NCBI RefSeq assembly: GCF_006438875.1
Contig: NZ_RCZH01000024.1
Location: 24,933 to 88,932 of the forward strand
DNA: 64,000 nucleotides
Source of the DNA: Flavobacterium pectinovorum
Lineage (GTDB): Bacteria; Bacteroidota; Bacteroidia; Flavobacteriales; Flavobacteriaceae
Direction: 5' to 3'
Numbering within the stretch: position 1 is the first letter of the stretch; each line of letters opens with the position of its first letter. The notes beneath the pieces are model-generated. The model worked only from the letters and a program-made list of their open reading frames with translations. It was not told the DNA's origin and did no database searches. Shown here piece after piece: positions 46,538-55,483 of the stretch. The position numbers were made by a program, and so were the translations under genes.

Positions 46538-46957
46538 TCATTGATTATTTTCTATACTAACTTTTCTTTTTTGTTGAAATATTTTCTCTCGGTTTTTATT
46601 TGCTCCAATCAAAAACAATACTCCTATTAACAAAAGAACAAAAATGATGATCAAACCACCTTTCCTATCCTTTTTAAAATCTTGCCTCAAAAAATTTCGT
46701 GGTTTTATAAATGAATAATAATTCCCTAACCATAAAACAACTGCAAATGATACTATCCAAAATTTATAATTTATCCCCAAATTAAAGGAGGGGGGAGCTT
46801 TAAAAAAGTAAACAAATCCTACAATACCATATAAGGTAAAATACAAAATTATAATACTCATTATTGAAGTAGAAAATAACGACATTTTATGCCCTTCTTT
46901 AACTACATCTCTAAAAAACCAATATATTCTAAAAAGAAAATAATAATATAATTTCAT
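46538..46957 (-). CDS. Small membrane protein in the toxin island, possible orphan immunity
   Basis: A 139-residue protein with three membrane helices (about 29-52, 65-82, 102-119) and basic loops. The N-terminal part ('YYYFLFRIYWFFRDVVKEGHKMS') resembles 'YTYYRIAKFYFKRDGLSAF' of the protein at 47005-47436 in layout, so the two may be paralogues. Small multi-helix proteins are common as immunity proteins against membrane-acting toxins. No cognate toxin gene sits directly upstream, so if it is immunity it is orphaned. Confidence 0.55.
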   Translation of the reverse strand: MKLYYYFLFRIYWFFRDVVKEGHKMSLFSTSIMSIIILYFTLYGIVGFVYFFKAPPSFNLGINYKFWIVSFAVVLWLGNYYSFIKPRNFLRQDFKKDRKGGLIIIFVLLLIGVLFLIGANKNREKIFQQKRKVSIENNQ

Positions 46958-47004
46958 GATTTTAATTTAAAGGTGCAGCGAAGGGCAGAACACAAATTTT
47001 ATTC

Positions 47005-47436
47005 TTAAAAATTTGTTCTTCCAAAAGCATTAGCGATAACTAATAATAACAGCAAAGGAGATACTATAAATAATATCACTAAAACTCCTTTAATCTGTTT
47101 TTCCTTGTTTGATTCTTTACTCCACTTTTCGCGAAAAAGAAAGTATTTCCCTTTGTATCTTTTCTTATTGTATAAAAAAATCAAAAAAAGAATCGATAAA
47201 AGAACGATTTTTTCTAAAAGATATACTTGATTTCCTTTCTCAGTATAAAAAAACAAATCTTTTCCCAAGAAAAAAAAATCCATCAAAAAAAATGCATAAA
47301 TTAAAGAAACTGTTAATAATGCAGTAAAAGCACTTAAACCATCTCTCTTAAAATAAAATTTTGCAATTCTATAATAAGTATAATCAAAAATATTCTTCCC
47401 CGCTCCCGCACGAGTCCTTTCGTGTGGGCGTAACAA
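47005..47436 (-). CDS. Small membrane protein whose start is overwritten by hairpin repeat R2
   Basis: About 130 residues of native sequence (KNIFDYTYYRIAKFYFKRDG onward) with three or four membrane helices. The frame extends upstream through repeat R2 to a TTG at 47436, adding 'MLRPHERTRAGAG', which is encoded by the repeat itself. After the repeat the first codons are GGG AAG AAT, where ATG AAG AAT would be expected, and there is no inner ATG near. So the repeat seems to have removed or replaced the native start. The gene may be silent or started from within the repeat. Probable paralogue of the next gene. Confidence 0.5.
   Translation of the reverse strand: MLRPHERTRAGAGKNIFDYTYYRIAKFYFKRDGLSAFTALLTVSLIYAFFLMDFFFLGKDLFFYTEKGNQVYLLEKIVLLSILFLIFLYNKKRYKGKYFLFREKWSKESNKEKQIKGVLVILFIVSPLLLLLVIANAFGRTNF
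47396..47427 (-). repeat. Hairpin repeat R2, inverted
   Basis: The same unit as R1 read on the minus strand (one base differs: 'aaggactcg' for 'aaggattcg'). It covers the 5' end of the gene at 47005-47436. Confidence 0.8.
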
Positions 47437-47516
47437 CTAAACTGATAAAAACAATCCTCGGAATTATAAAATTTATAATTTCTACTAGAATTAATTGTTT
47501 CTAATTAACCCATAAC

Positions 47517-47543
47517 CACACGAAAGGATTCGTGCGGGAGCGG
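47517..47543 (+). repeat. Hairpin repeat R3
   Basis: 'ccacacgaaaggattcgtgc' then 'gggagcgg', in the same direction as R1. It joins directly to the RHS relic at 47546. Confidence 0.8.
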
Positions 47544-47545
47544 TG

Positions 47546-47652
47546 GCTTTTCCTACTGCAGTACCCGCTTCGTCAATATTTCTGGCACCTGCCCAGCCCC
47601 CTACCCACCCTTTGAGGCCATCAGCAAGAAATTTAGCAGAACTAGGAGATAG
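47546..47652 (-). pseudogene. Relic of a second RHS tail junction
   Basis: On the minus strand the frame reads 'SAKFLADGLKGWVGGWAGA', then 'RNIDEAGTAVGKA', matching 'NKAFADGLKGWVGGWASA' and 'RNIDEAGTAVGKA' in the tail of the intact RHS protein. Over about 80 bases (47546-47627 against 49206-49287) the DNA differs at only five or six places. It is cut by R3 on one side and begins right at the stop codon of the propeller-like gene on the other. It is what remains of another RHS C-terminal cassette. Confidence 0.8.
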
Positions 47653-48594
47653 TTAAAAAACAGGATGTGGAATTTTAAATTTCCTTAGAACTTCACCTTT
47701 ATAGTTTATAATTGTAATATTTTCAATATTATCAGATAAAAATACTTTCTTTTCATTTTTTAAAAATGAAGTAGATTTGATCTGAATCCCAGGTTGAGAT
47801 GTATAGATGGAGATTGGCTTTGAATCTTTCCCATCCCATAAGTACACTTCAAAATTGGATGATATGAGATATTTTTCCTTCGTTTTAGAATAACTTACTC
47901 TATTGCTATAAATCTGATCTATCGATGAAGAATCAATCTTATCTTTTAGATTTAATTCTTCTTTTTTTAAGTTTCCAACAGTATATTTAAAAATACCTAC
48001 TAAATCACAATTGATAATAAAATTACTGTCATCAATAAAATCATAGGAATTTATAGCATAATAATTCCCGTCTGTAAGCTTTCTAATTGTTTTACTCTTT
48101 AGATTATAACCGTACAAATCCATTCCATTAGGATGTTGGGTTGCAATTGGAGAGTGATTTGAATATTCAGAAGCTCTTATAAAATTAATTTCGTCAACAT
48201 CATATTGCGAGAATTTAGCATCAAATAGTAAATTCCCTTTATAGATTTCATTTGAATTAGTACCATCTGAATTACAAACAAATAAATGAATAACGGGATC
48301 ATTTTTTTTCCACGCGCGATAAATTATCCTTTTTCCATCAGCACTAAAGTTGGGTTCAGATAAATTATAGCCTTCATTTTTTATTAATATCTTAGGAACT
48401 GTATCTCCAATCCTAAAGCTATATATTTTGGAGGTACCATCTTTTTCATAAACAAAATTTATCTCTTTGTCATTTGGACACAAATATACCTCGTTAGTCA
48501 AAATCCCTTCAAATTTACTTTTTGGATATAGAAAATAGACAAAAACGGCCACTCCTAAACCTATAATTATAATTATGCTTTTTTTATACCTCAT
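47653..48594 (-). CDS. Membrane-anchored TolB/WD40-like propeller protein, candidate immunity
   Basis: A 313-residue protein with one N-terminal membrane anchor (about 5-23) and a beta-rich outer part. 'EPNFSADGKRIIYRA' and 'HLFVCNSDGTNSNEIYKG' are typical of TolB-like or DPP-like propeller blades. It follows the RHS gene by 34 bases on the same strand, the usual place of a cognate immunity gene, and faces the periplasm, where a phospholipase-type toxin would act. Immunity is inferred from position; it could equally be an unrelated cargo gene. Its stop abuts the RHS relic. Confidence 0.55.
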   Translation of the reverse strand: MRYKKSIIIIIGLGVAVFVYFLYPKSKFEGILTNEVYLCPNDKEINFVYEKDGTSKIYSFRIGDTVPKILIKNEGYNLSEPNFSADGKRIIYRAWKKNDPVIHLFVCNSDGTNSNEIYKGNLLFDAKFSQYDVDEINFIRASEYSNHSPIATQHPNGMDLYGYNLKSKTIRKLTDGNYYAINSYDFIDDSNFIINCDLVGIFKYTVGNLKKEELNLKDKIDSSSIDQIYSNRVSYSKTKEKYLISSNFEVYLWDGKDSKPISIYTSQPGIQIKSTSFLKNEKKVFLSDNIENITIINYKGEVLRKFKIPHPVF

Positions 48595-48628
48595 TTAGCT
48601 TATGTTTTAAAAATTAAATATTGTTCTT

Positions 48629-51600
48629 CTAAAAATACAACGTACTAAAAAATTGATTTTTAGAAAAAATAAAACCTTGATATGTTGTTCTTAAATTCAA
48701 CAAACCTTGCTTCAACTGAATAAGCGGTGTAAATAATGTTACAACACCAGCTGCTCTCAATTGCGTCTGAAAAGATATTGGTAGTCTTGTCTGGGTATCA
48801 ATACCATAGTTGTAATAATCACTATATACTTTTTTCGCATCCCTGACAAGTATTCTATCATATTCGATGACACGTACATCAACAGTGGCACCTATTATTC
48901 CATCAGCACCTATAAAAATATATCCCGCATCATGTTTTTGTGCCGCAACATCGACCATATCTACCGGCGTTTCTCTTCTATAAAATGTAGAGGTTGGTGT
49001 TGGTCCTATATATTCCGTTCCTAGCCATCCATCGCAATCTCCCGTACAGGGTAAACTACCTTTAGTAGAATTTACATTAATATTCGAATTTTGGTTGTTC
49101 AAACTCGCATAACTACTCCTATTAACCGGAGGTCCTGAACTTTTACTTCCACCTCCAAAAAGTGACTTGAAGTTTCTACCAATAAAATTGCCCACATCTT
49201 TGGCTGCTTTTCCTACTGCAGTACCCGCTTCGTCAATATTTCTGGCACTTGCCCAGCCGCCTACCCAACCTTTGAGACCATCTGCAAAAGCTTTATTATC
49301 TACCATCTTGTCAGGATTATAGTCCGGATAATTATTATTGCCACCACAACCCTTACAATCTTTTCCATCACCAAAAGCATTCCCGCTAGGATCTGTATAC
49401 TTCAATGGATTGTTTAATACATAGCCATATTGGTTGTAGTTTTGCGTATTGGTTGGGTCTTGTATGTAATTGTCAACTTGCAGGAATCTATGCAGCATTG
49501 GGTCGTATAATCTGGCATTCATGTTTATTAGTCCAACACTTTGCAAATGTTCATGACCTGTATAACCACGATCTAAAACGGTTAGACCAGTTAATGCCTT
49601 GCCTGCTCCATCTTGTACTTTTATGATGCTGCCCCAGGCATCAAACAAACGCTTCTCCACTACCGCTGCATTGGCATCTGTTACGGCAAGAATAGTCCCT
49701 TGATAATCACGGTGTAAATATAAATAACTTGCTGCGTTTACTCCATCGCTTTTTATCGCTATTGGCGCTGAGTAACCGTCTCCACCAATATAGGTAATAA
49801 ACTCCGTATTGCCTGTTATTATGTTTTCTTTAATTTCGATTGTACCATCTCCAGAATAATGCTTACGCAAAGGTCTTAACAATTTATCCTCCAGACTCCC
49901 GTAATACATAGTACTGCGCTGGTTGTTGTCGTTATAACTAAAACTTATTTTATCTACGCCTGTTTCTGTAATTTGCAGTGGGCTCTTGAAAGCATTATAG
50001 GTTACGTCTAATTTTTTTTCTTTTTTGTTTCCTGTATCTTCAGTAACAGCACCTCCTCTATTAGTATAATACCCAAGAGCTTCCGGTGTAAGGGTTATAG
50101 AATTATTTTGATAAGGTTTTGCTTTATCATAATTATAAGTCCCTAAATTATTATTTTTTATTTTTCCCGATGCCTCATAATTTTGTATTTCCTTAACGCC
50201 ATCTTTATTAGTAAATTCATTAAGTCGGTCTATTTCATCATATTTAAAATCTTCTTTATAATTACTAAAGGAGCTATTAGTACGATTGTCTAAATTATCT
50301 GTTTGAAAGTCGAATTTTGTACTTAATGTTAAGACATTCCCTGTACCTCCAATTGTTTTATCGTATTTTATTTTTGACACATACCCATTGGTATCATACT
50401 CACTGGTAGTTTTTATACCATTGCCTAAGATACTTTCCAGTATTTGACCTTTTGCATTTAGTTCATTTGTTTGCCACAGTATTTTTCTTGTGGCATTATC
50501 AACAATTTGATACAAACTGCCGTTTTTATATTGTCTTTGTGTAGTAACAGTACTCTTTTTTGTCAGCCCTAATGCTGCTTCTTTCTTTTCGGTGTCGATT
50601 CTTCCTAAACCATCATAAGTAAATGTTGTGGTGAATTTAGAAACATTCGTTTTATCTTCCACTATTTTCAATACTCTTTTAAAAGTATCATCATACGTAT
50701 AAGTCGTGATAATTTCATTACGTCCCGCAGCCTCTTTTTTATCTTTAAAAGTTGTTTTATTTAAAAGCTTAGTTGTGGTATCATATTCATAAATCGTTTC
50801 CGTTTCTGTTCCTGAACCTATAATTGTTTTTTTGATTGGTTTTCCGTTACTATCGCGGGTAATCGAGGTTACAACTTCACCATTTTTACTGGTTTCTATT
50901 TCAAGCTCGCCTAAATCATTATTTTTATAGGTAAAAGTACCCGCAGATGGATCTGTTAGTTTGGTTTTTCGGCCCCAGCCATCTTGTTCAATATTTATTT
51001 TTACGCCATTGTAATCTGTTTGTTTTAGATTTCCATTGGCAAAATAATCATACTTAATTGTTCCTCCGGTAGTTTCGGTAGAAGAAACAAGATTGCCTAT
51101 AGCATTTTTTACAAAGCTTTTTGTTTTCTGACCATCAGTAATAGTCGACGTTAATAAATCATACTTAACCGTTGTCGCTCTGGTAGTAAACAATTGGCTT
51201 TCTACAGGTCGGCTGTAAATATCATATTTAGTCTCATTCCATTGCGATGCAGTTGCACCAAAATAAGGTTCACTCGTTTTAAAATTTCGATCAAAAACAT
51301 CGTACATAAAAGATACATAAGTGAAGTTTCCGTTTAAATCTTTTTGTCCGGATTTGATTTTTCGTCCCAGATCGTCAAATGTTTCTTCGGTGGCACTTCC
51401 GTCTAATGAATCAGTTGTAACGGTGATAATCGTTTTTTCGGCGTTTCTTTTATAGTCATAACTTATTGTTTTATCTAGCTTATCGTCTTTGACCGTAAGT
51501 TTTTTAAACCACGCATCATAGGTAAATGATGTCGTTAAGGCATAAGGATTCGTTTGTGATTTTAAAGTCCCGTTTGGATTATAGACAAATGTTGTAGAAA

Positions 51601-54600
51601 ATTTTTCATTGTCTGTAACTTTGGTCAAAAATCTACCCGAAGCGTCATATTCATAACTATTTTCTCTTGGTGCAAGACCAACAGCCGTTATTTTTTTGTT
51701 TATAATATTTCCAAAATCATCATAGTCATTATCTTCTGTAATAGCATTGGTATTATTCCCTTTTCGTTTAATTTCCTTTAAAAGTCCATTGTTATAATAA
51801 CCATATGTTTCTGAAGAACTCATACTACTGCCTGTTACCGAAACACTTTGCGAATTGCTCACAGGTCTTCCAATAATATAGGGCGATGTCAAATTATTAT
51901 TAGTAGTATTGTTATAATACGCAACATCTGAAACAGTGGTTTGAACTGTTGAAGTCCCTTCTTTTATAATGGTAGTTGACTTTAAAGGATTATCATAGTT
52001 GTCATACCCTATAGATGTTTCGCTATTGGCATTAGTTAGCGTATTAAATTGCTTAGTACTTGTATTCTTCAACCTGAAAACCTTATTTGAAAGAAGATTA
52101 CTTTCGTAATTTGAAAGAGATTTTGTTATAAAATCCATAGGGGTATTAGGCGAATTATTAGCGCCTTCATTTATTTTTGCCGAGAATGTACTTCCTGGTT
52201 TGATCCAGGTATTAGGTTTTAGTGTAATACTTTCTATGGCGACAAGATTATCAGATCCTGTTACAGTATAATCGACATTTTGCCCCTTAACAATTGCATT
52301 GGGTGTTTTGGTATCTAATGTGGAAGTCAACGGTTCTCTAAATCCCCTAACAAAATAATTCTCAATACTAGCGCCTCTTAAATCAATATCGTTTTTTGTG
52401 ATGCTTGAAAACATTGGTGTGCTATCATTATACCAATCTGTTTGATTTACAGATCGAAAGCCCATAAATCCAAGTCCTTCTACATTAGAAACTGCACCAT
52501 AATAGGCAAACAATCTCTTTTTGTAAACGTCTTTGCTTTGGTTTTCCAGTTTAGAAACCACGTATAAATTAGGATCAATAAGGATATCCTGATTAGGATA
52601 ACTTGCAATTCCTTTACTTGGATTGTAAATTATAGTAGGGTATAAATAAGTATTGGTAAACTTTGAATCTAGTGGAACATACGAAATTGCTTCTTGTACT
52701 CCATTACCAGTTGTAATGTTTGTCAATAAATTACTCTTTTTATAATCGTAACCGGAGTTATAAAAGTGAATTTTATTTTGATTAAAAAAAGCTATGTCAA
52801 GCGTCGAATTAATTTTGTTTCCTGCGCTATTAGAACTATTCAAAGATTGAGGTAAAAACACCGGAAGTGCATAAATATTAAGATCATTCCTTGGTCCCGT
52901 ATTACTTAAAATTGGCTTATTTACAAAATCGCCATTTATACTTTCATAACAGGAAAGATTAAGATATCCATATGTTTTATCAGTAAAGTTATTGACTTTT
53001 ATCAAATCTGTTTTACCATCATTATTAAAGTCTGCTGCAATATAATTATAGGAATTATAGGAATCATTACTGTTAAAAACTGCCTGGTACGATTTCTCTT
53101 CTTTTATCATGGTTGTTCCTGTTGAAGTATACTTATACCATTGTGATGAACCATTTGCCTTTGGAATCATAACATCTGATTTTCCATCTCCGTTAAAGTC
53201 TCCAACTAAAATAGGAAAACTGGTTGCAACACTAGTAGGATAGCCAGTTGCCAGGGCGCTATCAATAGAGGTGCTTCTATATAAAACGATAAGTTTATTT
53301 TCGATGTTAAGCGAATAAATAGTCATAAAACCTTTATCAAAAACAAATAGATCTGATTTCCCATCTCCATTAAAATCTGCAACTTCCAATCTAGCTGTTT
53401 CCGACAATTCACTAACTAGCATTCCGGGGAATGTTAGAAAATCCGTTGTTTTATCTCTTTTTAAATCGATAAAATACACTTGCCTACTTGCAGTAATAAA
53501 CCCTTTCGCAGACTGGTTATCGATAACCAAAATATCAGTTAAACCATCTCCATTAAAATCACCAGACACAATTTTTCTTGGAACGATAGTTTTTGGAATA
53601 CTAACAACACGATCATATTCCTTCTTGATATTATTACTTCCAAGAAAATTCACCATACTATATGCAGTAAAAGTATAATCTGAGCCCGCTTTTTTTGCAA
53701 CAACCCAGCCTTGCGGCAGAATCTTATTATTAGAACTTAAAAATGTAGCTGCAAAAATATCTTCAAAGGCACCTACATTATGCTCCAATCCCATATTGAC
53801 CATCTCCCCTGATTCAATATCAGAATACATCCAGTACTTTGTTTTTGCATCATTACCAATTGTTGGATAAACCAAACAATCCATTTTTCCATCTGCATTA
53901 AAATCGCCTGAAACAGCTGCAACATTTAATGATTTTATATTTCCAATATTCAATGAAGTCGTTATAGTCAGATACTTCATTTGCTCAGAAGTCCTATCAT
54001 AATCAAAAAGCGTTGGGTTATAACTTTTTGTTCCATCACCACTTGTTTCTGTGACCTTAATTATCCTATCTCCTTCTGGAGACGAAAAGCTATAATTCCT
54101 AAAACCAATTGCACTTGTTAAAACTTTTATTTCTTTTAGCTTTTTACCTCTTATAATATTTTGCCCTCCAACATAACTATTTTCAGGAAAAATTCTGTCT
54201 TCATAAATAAATCTTACCACATTAAGTGGGCTGTCAGTGCTTAAAGATCCATACGTAATACTATCAATATACAGAGTGTTATTTAGCAACAAATAGTTAT
54301 AATATATTCGAACTCCCTGAGCGTTTTCAAAATAAAAAATTGACCATTCCATGATTGATCTTGAATTTGATGAATTGCCATAATAGGCTTTTGATCCATC
54401 CGGATACTCGACTAAAAAGTAAGCCGGGCCATAATTTGCACCACTTGGAGAAACTGAATAAGAAGTAATTTTAATGTTTGAGAAATATTCAGTCTCATAA
54501 ACCGTTTTATCTGCCCCGTAAGCTCCTGTTGTACCACTTTTCACTATCAGCCTTTGTCCGTCTAATGCAAACCTGTCTAATGCGTTAAAATCGACCGGAT

Positions 54601-55024
54601 CTATGACGCCGTCATGAAACTTAGTAGACGGAATTCTGGTTATAGTCGAAATGCCGGAGATATCCCAACCTCTGGCAGCATTTCCGCTTAATCCATTCTG
54701 ACTGTTGTAGTTTAAACTTAATTGAGGCTCAACATTATTTATCCCTTTTGGCACAGCAATAGGAATTGAATAATTTGCATTTCCATTTAATGAAACGGAT
54801 AATTGCCCTTCTGTAATACCAACCTCGCTAGAATTACCAGTGGGAGCATTTGAAGCGGACATTGTAGCAGATAATAGTTTTTTATTGGTTGTAGGAGATA
54901 TTACAGCTTCGCTATCAACTCTTTTTATTATCGTAACTTCTTCAACACTATCAATTGGAGTTGTCTGCCCAAAACCTAAAAAGCCAGACAATAAAAAAAT
55001 CAGGGTTAAGTAAATATTCTTCAT
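48629..55024 (-). CDS. SpvB/FG-GAP/RHS polymorphic toxin with phospholipase A2-like tail
   Basis: A 2131-residue protein from the ATG at 55024 (a TTG at 55030 is also in frame). Order: signal peptide (ending 'GFGQ'), an SpvB-like domain ('NYSIPIAVPKGINNVEPQLSL', 'GWDISGISTITRIP'), FG-GAP/VCBS calcium repeats ('GDFNADGKMD', 'GDFNGDGLTD', 'ADFNGDGKSD', 'ADFNNDGKTD'), many YD repeats, the RHS core ('RLYDPMLHRFLQVDNYIQDP', ending 'YTDPSG', Asp1878), and a variable tail of about 250 residues. The tail carries 'YIGPTPT' (2005) and 'VDVAAQKHDAGY' (His2031-Asp2032), the layout of phospholipase A2-like domains. Such shells enclose a toxic tail that is freed into target cells. The upstream partner is a small T9SS protein. 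Confidence 0.85.
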   Translation of the reverse strand: MKNIYLTLIFLLSGFLGFGQTTPIDSVEEVTIIKRVDSEAVISPTTNKKLLSATMSASNAPTGNSSEVGITEGQLSVSLNGNANYSIPIAVPKGINNVEPQLSLNYNSQNGLSGNAARGWDISGISTITRIPSTKFHDGVIDPVDFNALDRFALDGQRLIVKSGTTGAYGADKTVYETEYFSNIKITSYSVSPSGANYGPAYFLVEYPDGSKAYYGNSSNSRSIMEWSIFYFENAQGVRIYYNYLLLNNTLYIDSITYGSLSTDSPLNVVRFIYEDRIFPENSYVGGQNIIRGKKLKEIKVLTSAIGFRNYSFSSPEGDRIIKVTETSGDGTKSYNPTLFDYDRTSEQMKYLTITTSLNIGNIKSLNVAAVSGDFNADGKMDCLVYPTIGNDAKTKYWMYSDIESGEMVNMGLEHNVGAFEDIFAATFLSSNNKILPQGWVVAKKAGSDYTFTAYSMVNFLGSNNIKKEYDRVVSIPKTIVPRKIVSGDFNGDGLTDILVIDNQSAKGFITASRQVYFIDLKRDKTTDFLTFPGMLVSELSETARLEVADFNGDGKSDLFVFDKGFMTIYSLNIENKLIVLYRSTSIDSALATGYPTSVATSFPILVGDFNGDGKSDVMIPKANGSSQWYKYTSTGTTMIKEEKSYQAVFNSNDSYNSYNYIAADFNNDGKTDLIKVNNFTDKTYGYLNLSCYESINGDFVNKPILSNTGPRNDLNIYALPVFLPQSLNSSNSAGNKINSTLDIAFFNQNKIHFYNSGYDYKKSNLLTNITTGNGVQEAISYVPLDSKFTNTYLYPTIIYNPSKGIASYPNQDILIDPNLYVVSKLENQSKDVYKKRLFAYYGAVSNVEGLGFMGFRSVNQTDWYNDSTPMFSSITKNDIDLRGASIENYFVRGFREPLTSTLDTKTPNAIVKGQNVDYTVTGSDNLVAIESITLKPNTWIKPGSTFSAKINEGANNSPNTPMDFITKSLSNYESNLLSNKVFRLKNTSTKQFNTLTNANSETSIGYDNYDNPLKSTTIIKEGTSTVQTTVSDVAYYNNTTNNNLTSPYIIGRPVSNSQSVSVTGSSMSSSETYGYYNNGLLKEIKRKGNNTNAITEDNDYDDFGNIINKKITAVGLAPRENSYEYDASGRFLTKVTDNEKFSTTFVYNPNGTLKSQTNPYALTTSFTYDAWFKKLTVKDDKLDKTISYDYKRNAEKTIITVTTDSLDGSATEETFDDLGRKIKSGQKDLNGNFTYVSFMYDVFDRNFKTSEPYFGATASQWNETKYDIYSRPVESQLFTTRATTVKYDLLTSTITDGQKTKSFVKNAIGNLVSSTETTGGTIKYDYFANGNLKQTDYNGVKINIEQDGWGRKTKLTDPSAGTFTYKNNDLGELEIETSKNGEVVTSITRDSNGKPIKKTIIGSGTETETIYEYDTTTKLLNKTTFKDKKEAAGRNEIITTYTYDDTFKRVLKIVEDKTNVSKFTTTFTYDGLGRIDTEKKEAALGLTKKSTVTTQRQYKNGSLYQIVDNATRKILWQTNELNAKGQILESILGNGIKTTSEYDTNGYVSKIKYDKTIGGTGNVLTLSTKFDFQTDNLDNRTNSSFSNYKEDFKYDEIDRLNEFTNKDGVKEIQNYEASGKIKNNNLGTYNYDKAKPYQNNSITLTPEALGYYTNRGGAVTEDTGNKKEKKLDVTYNAFKSPLQITETGVDKISFSYNDNNQRSTMYYGSLEDKLLRPLRKHYSGDGTIEIKENIITGNTEFITYIGGDGYSAPIAIKSDGVNAASYLYLHRDYQGTILAVTDANAAVVEKRLFDAWGSIIKVQDGAGKALTGLTVLDRGYTGHEHLQSVGLINMNARLYDPMLHRFLQVDNYIQDPTNTQNYNQYGYVLNNPLKYTDPSGNAFGDGKDCKGCGGNNNYPDYNPDKMVDNKAFADGLKGWVGGWASARNIDEAGTAVGKAAKDVGNFIGRNFKSLFGGGSKSSGPPVNRSSYASLNNQNSNINVNSTKGSLPCTGDCDGWLGTEYIGPTPTSTFYRRETPVDMVDVAAQKHDAGYIFIGADGIIGATVDVRVIEYDRILVRDAKKVYSDYYNYGIDTQTRLPISFQTQLRAAGVVTLFTPLIQLKQGLLNLRTTYQGFIFSKNQFFSTLYF

Positions 55025-55030
55025 AGCCAA

Positions 55031-55483
55031 TTATTGTTTAATGATTTTAATAGATTTTTCTCCTCCGTCTTTGTACGAAAGCAAAACAAGATATACTCCT
55101 GTTGAATAACTCTGAAAAGGGATATTTAAGCTGTCGGTTTTATCATTGACCTTATACATTTGCAACATTTGTCCTGTTACAGAATAAACCATAATCGAAG
55201 TGACATAATTCTCTTTGGCAAGCTGCCATTGCAAATACAATTCTTCTTTTACGGGATTTGGATAATAGGAGATCACATCTTGTGGAGAAAATTTCAATAA
55301 ATCATCTTCTGTAATGGCTTCGATTTGTTTAACATCGGCACGTTTTGCAGTTGGAGAACAACCTGACAAACACAATATTCTGTTGGTTTGGTTTCCGGCA
55401 GCATCATAATCGAATGTGATTTTGGTCTGGGAGTTCCCTGTAAAAAAGAACAGGAATAAAAAAGGGAGTAGAATTATTTTCAT
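55031..55483 (-). CDS. Small T9SS-sorted protein with a YD-repeat stub
   Basis: A 150-residue protein: signal peptide ending 'GNSQ', then one YD-like unit ('TFDYDAAGNQTNRILCLSGC'), a linker, and a type A T9SS C-terminal sorting domain from about residue 70 ('ISYYPNPVKEELYLQW ... GVYLVLLSYKDGGEKSIKIIKQ'). It ends six bases before the ATG of the RHS gene, so both are made together. The RHS protein has no T9SS tail of its own; this small protein could assist its surface placement, or be the shortened end of an older RHS protein. Both ideas are inference. Confidence 0.75.
   Translation of the reverse strand: MKIILLPFLFLFFFTGNSQTKITFDYDAAGNQTNRILCLSGCSPTAKRADVKQIEAITEDDLLKFSPQDVISYYPNPVKEELYLQWQLAKENYVTSIMVYSVTGQMLQMYKVNDKTDSLNIPFQSYSTGVYLVLLSYKDGGEKSIKIIKQ

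Noticed and set aside
47546..47652. A separate small gene reading 'LSPSSAKFLADG' onward
   Set aside because: It has no start codon, copies the RHS tail and is cut by a repeat; it is best taken as a relic. Its frame agreement with the upstream stop codon is probably chance.
48629..55024. Calling the large protein a Tc-toxin B subunit
   Set aside because: SpvB and RHS parts are shared with TcB, but there are no TcA or TcC partners, and a Sec signal peptide is present.
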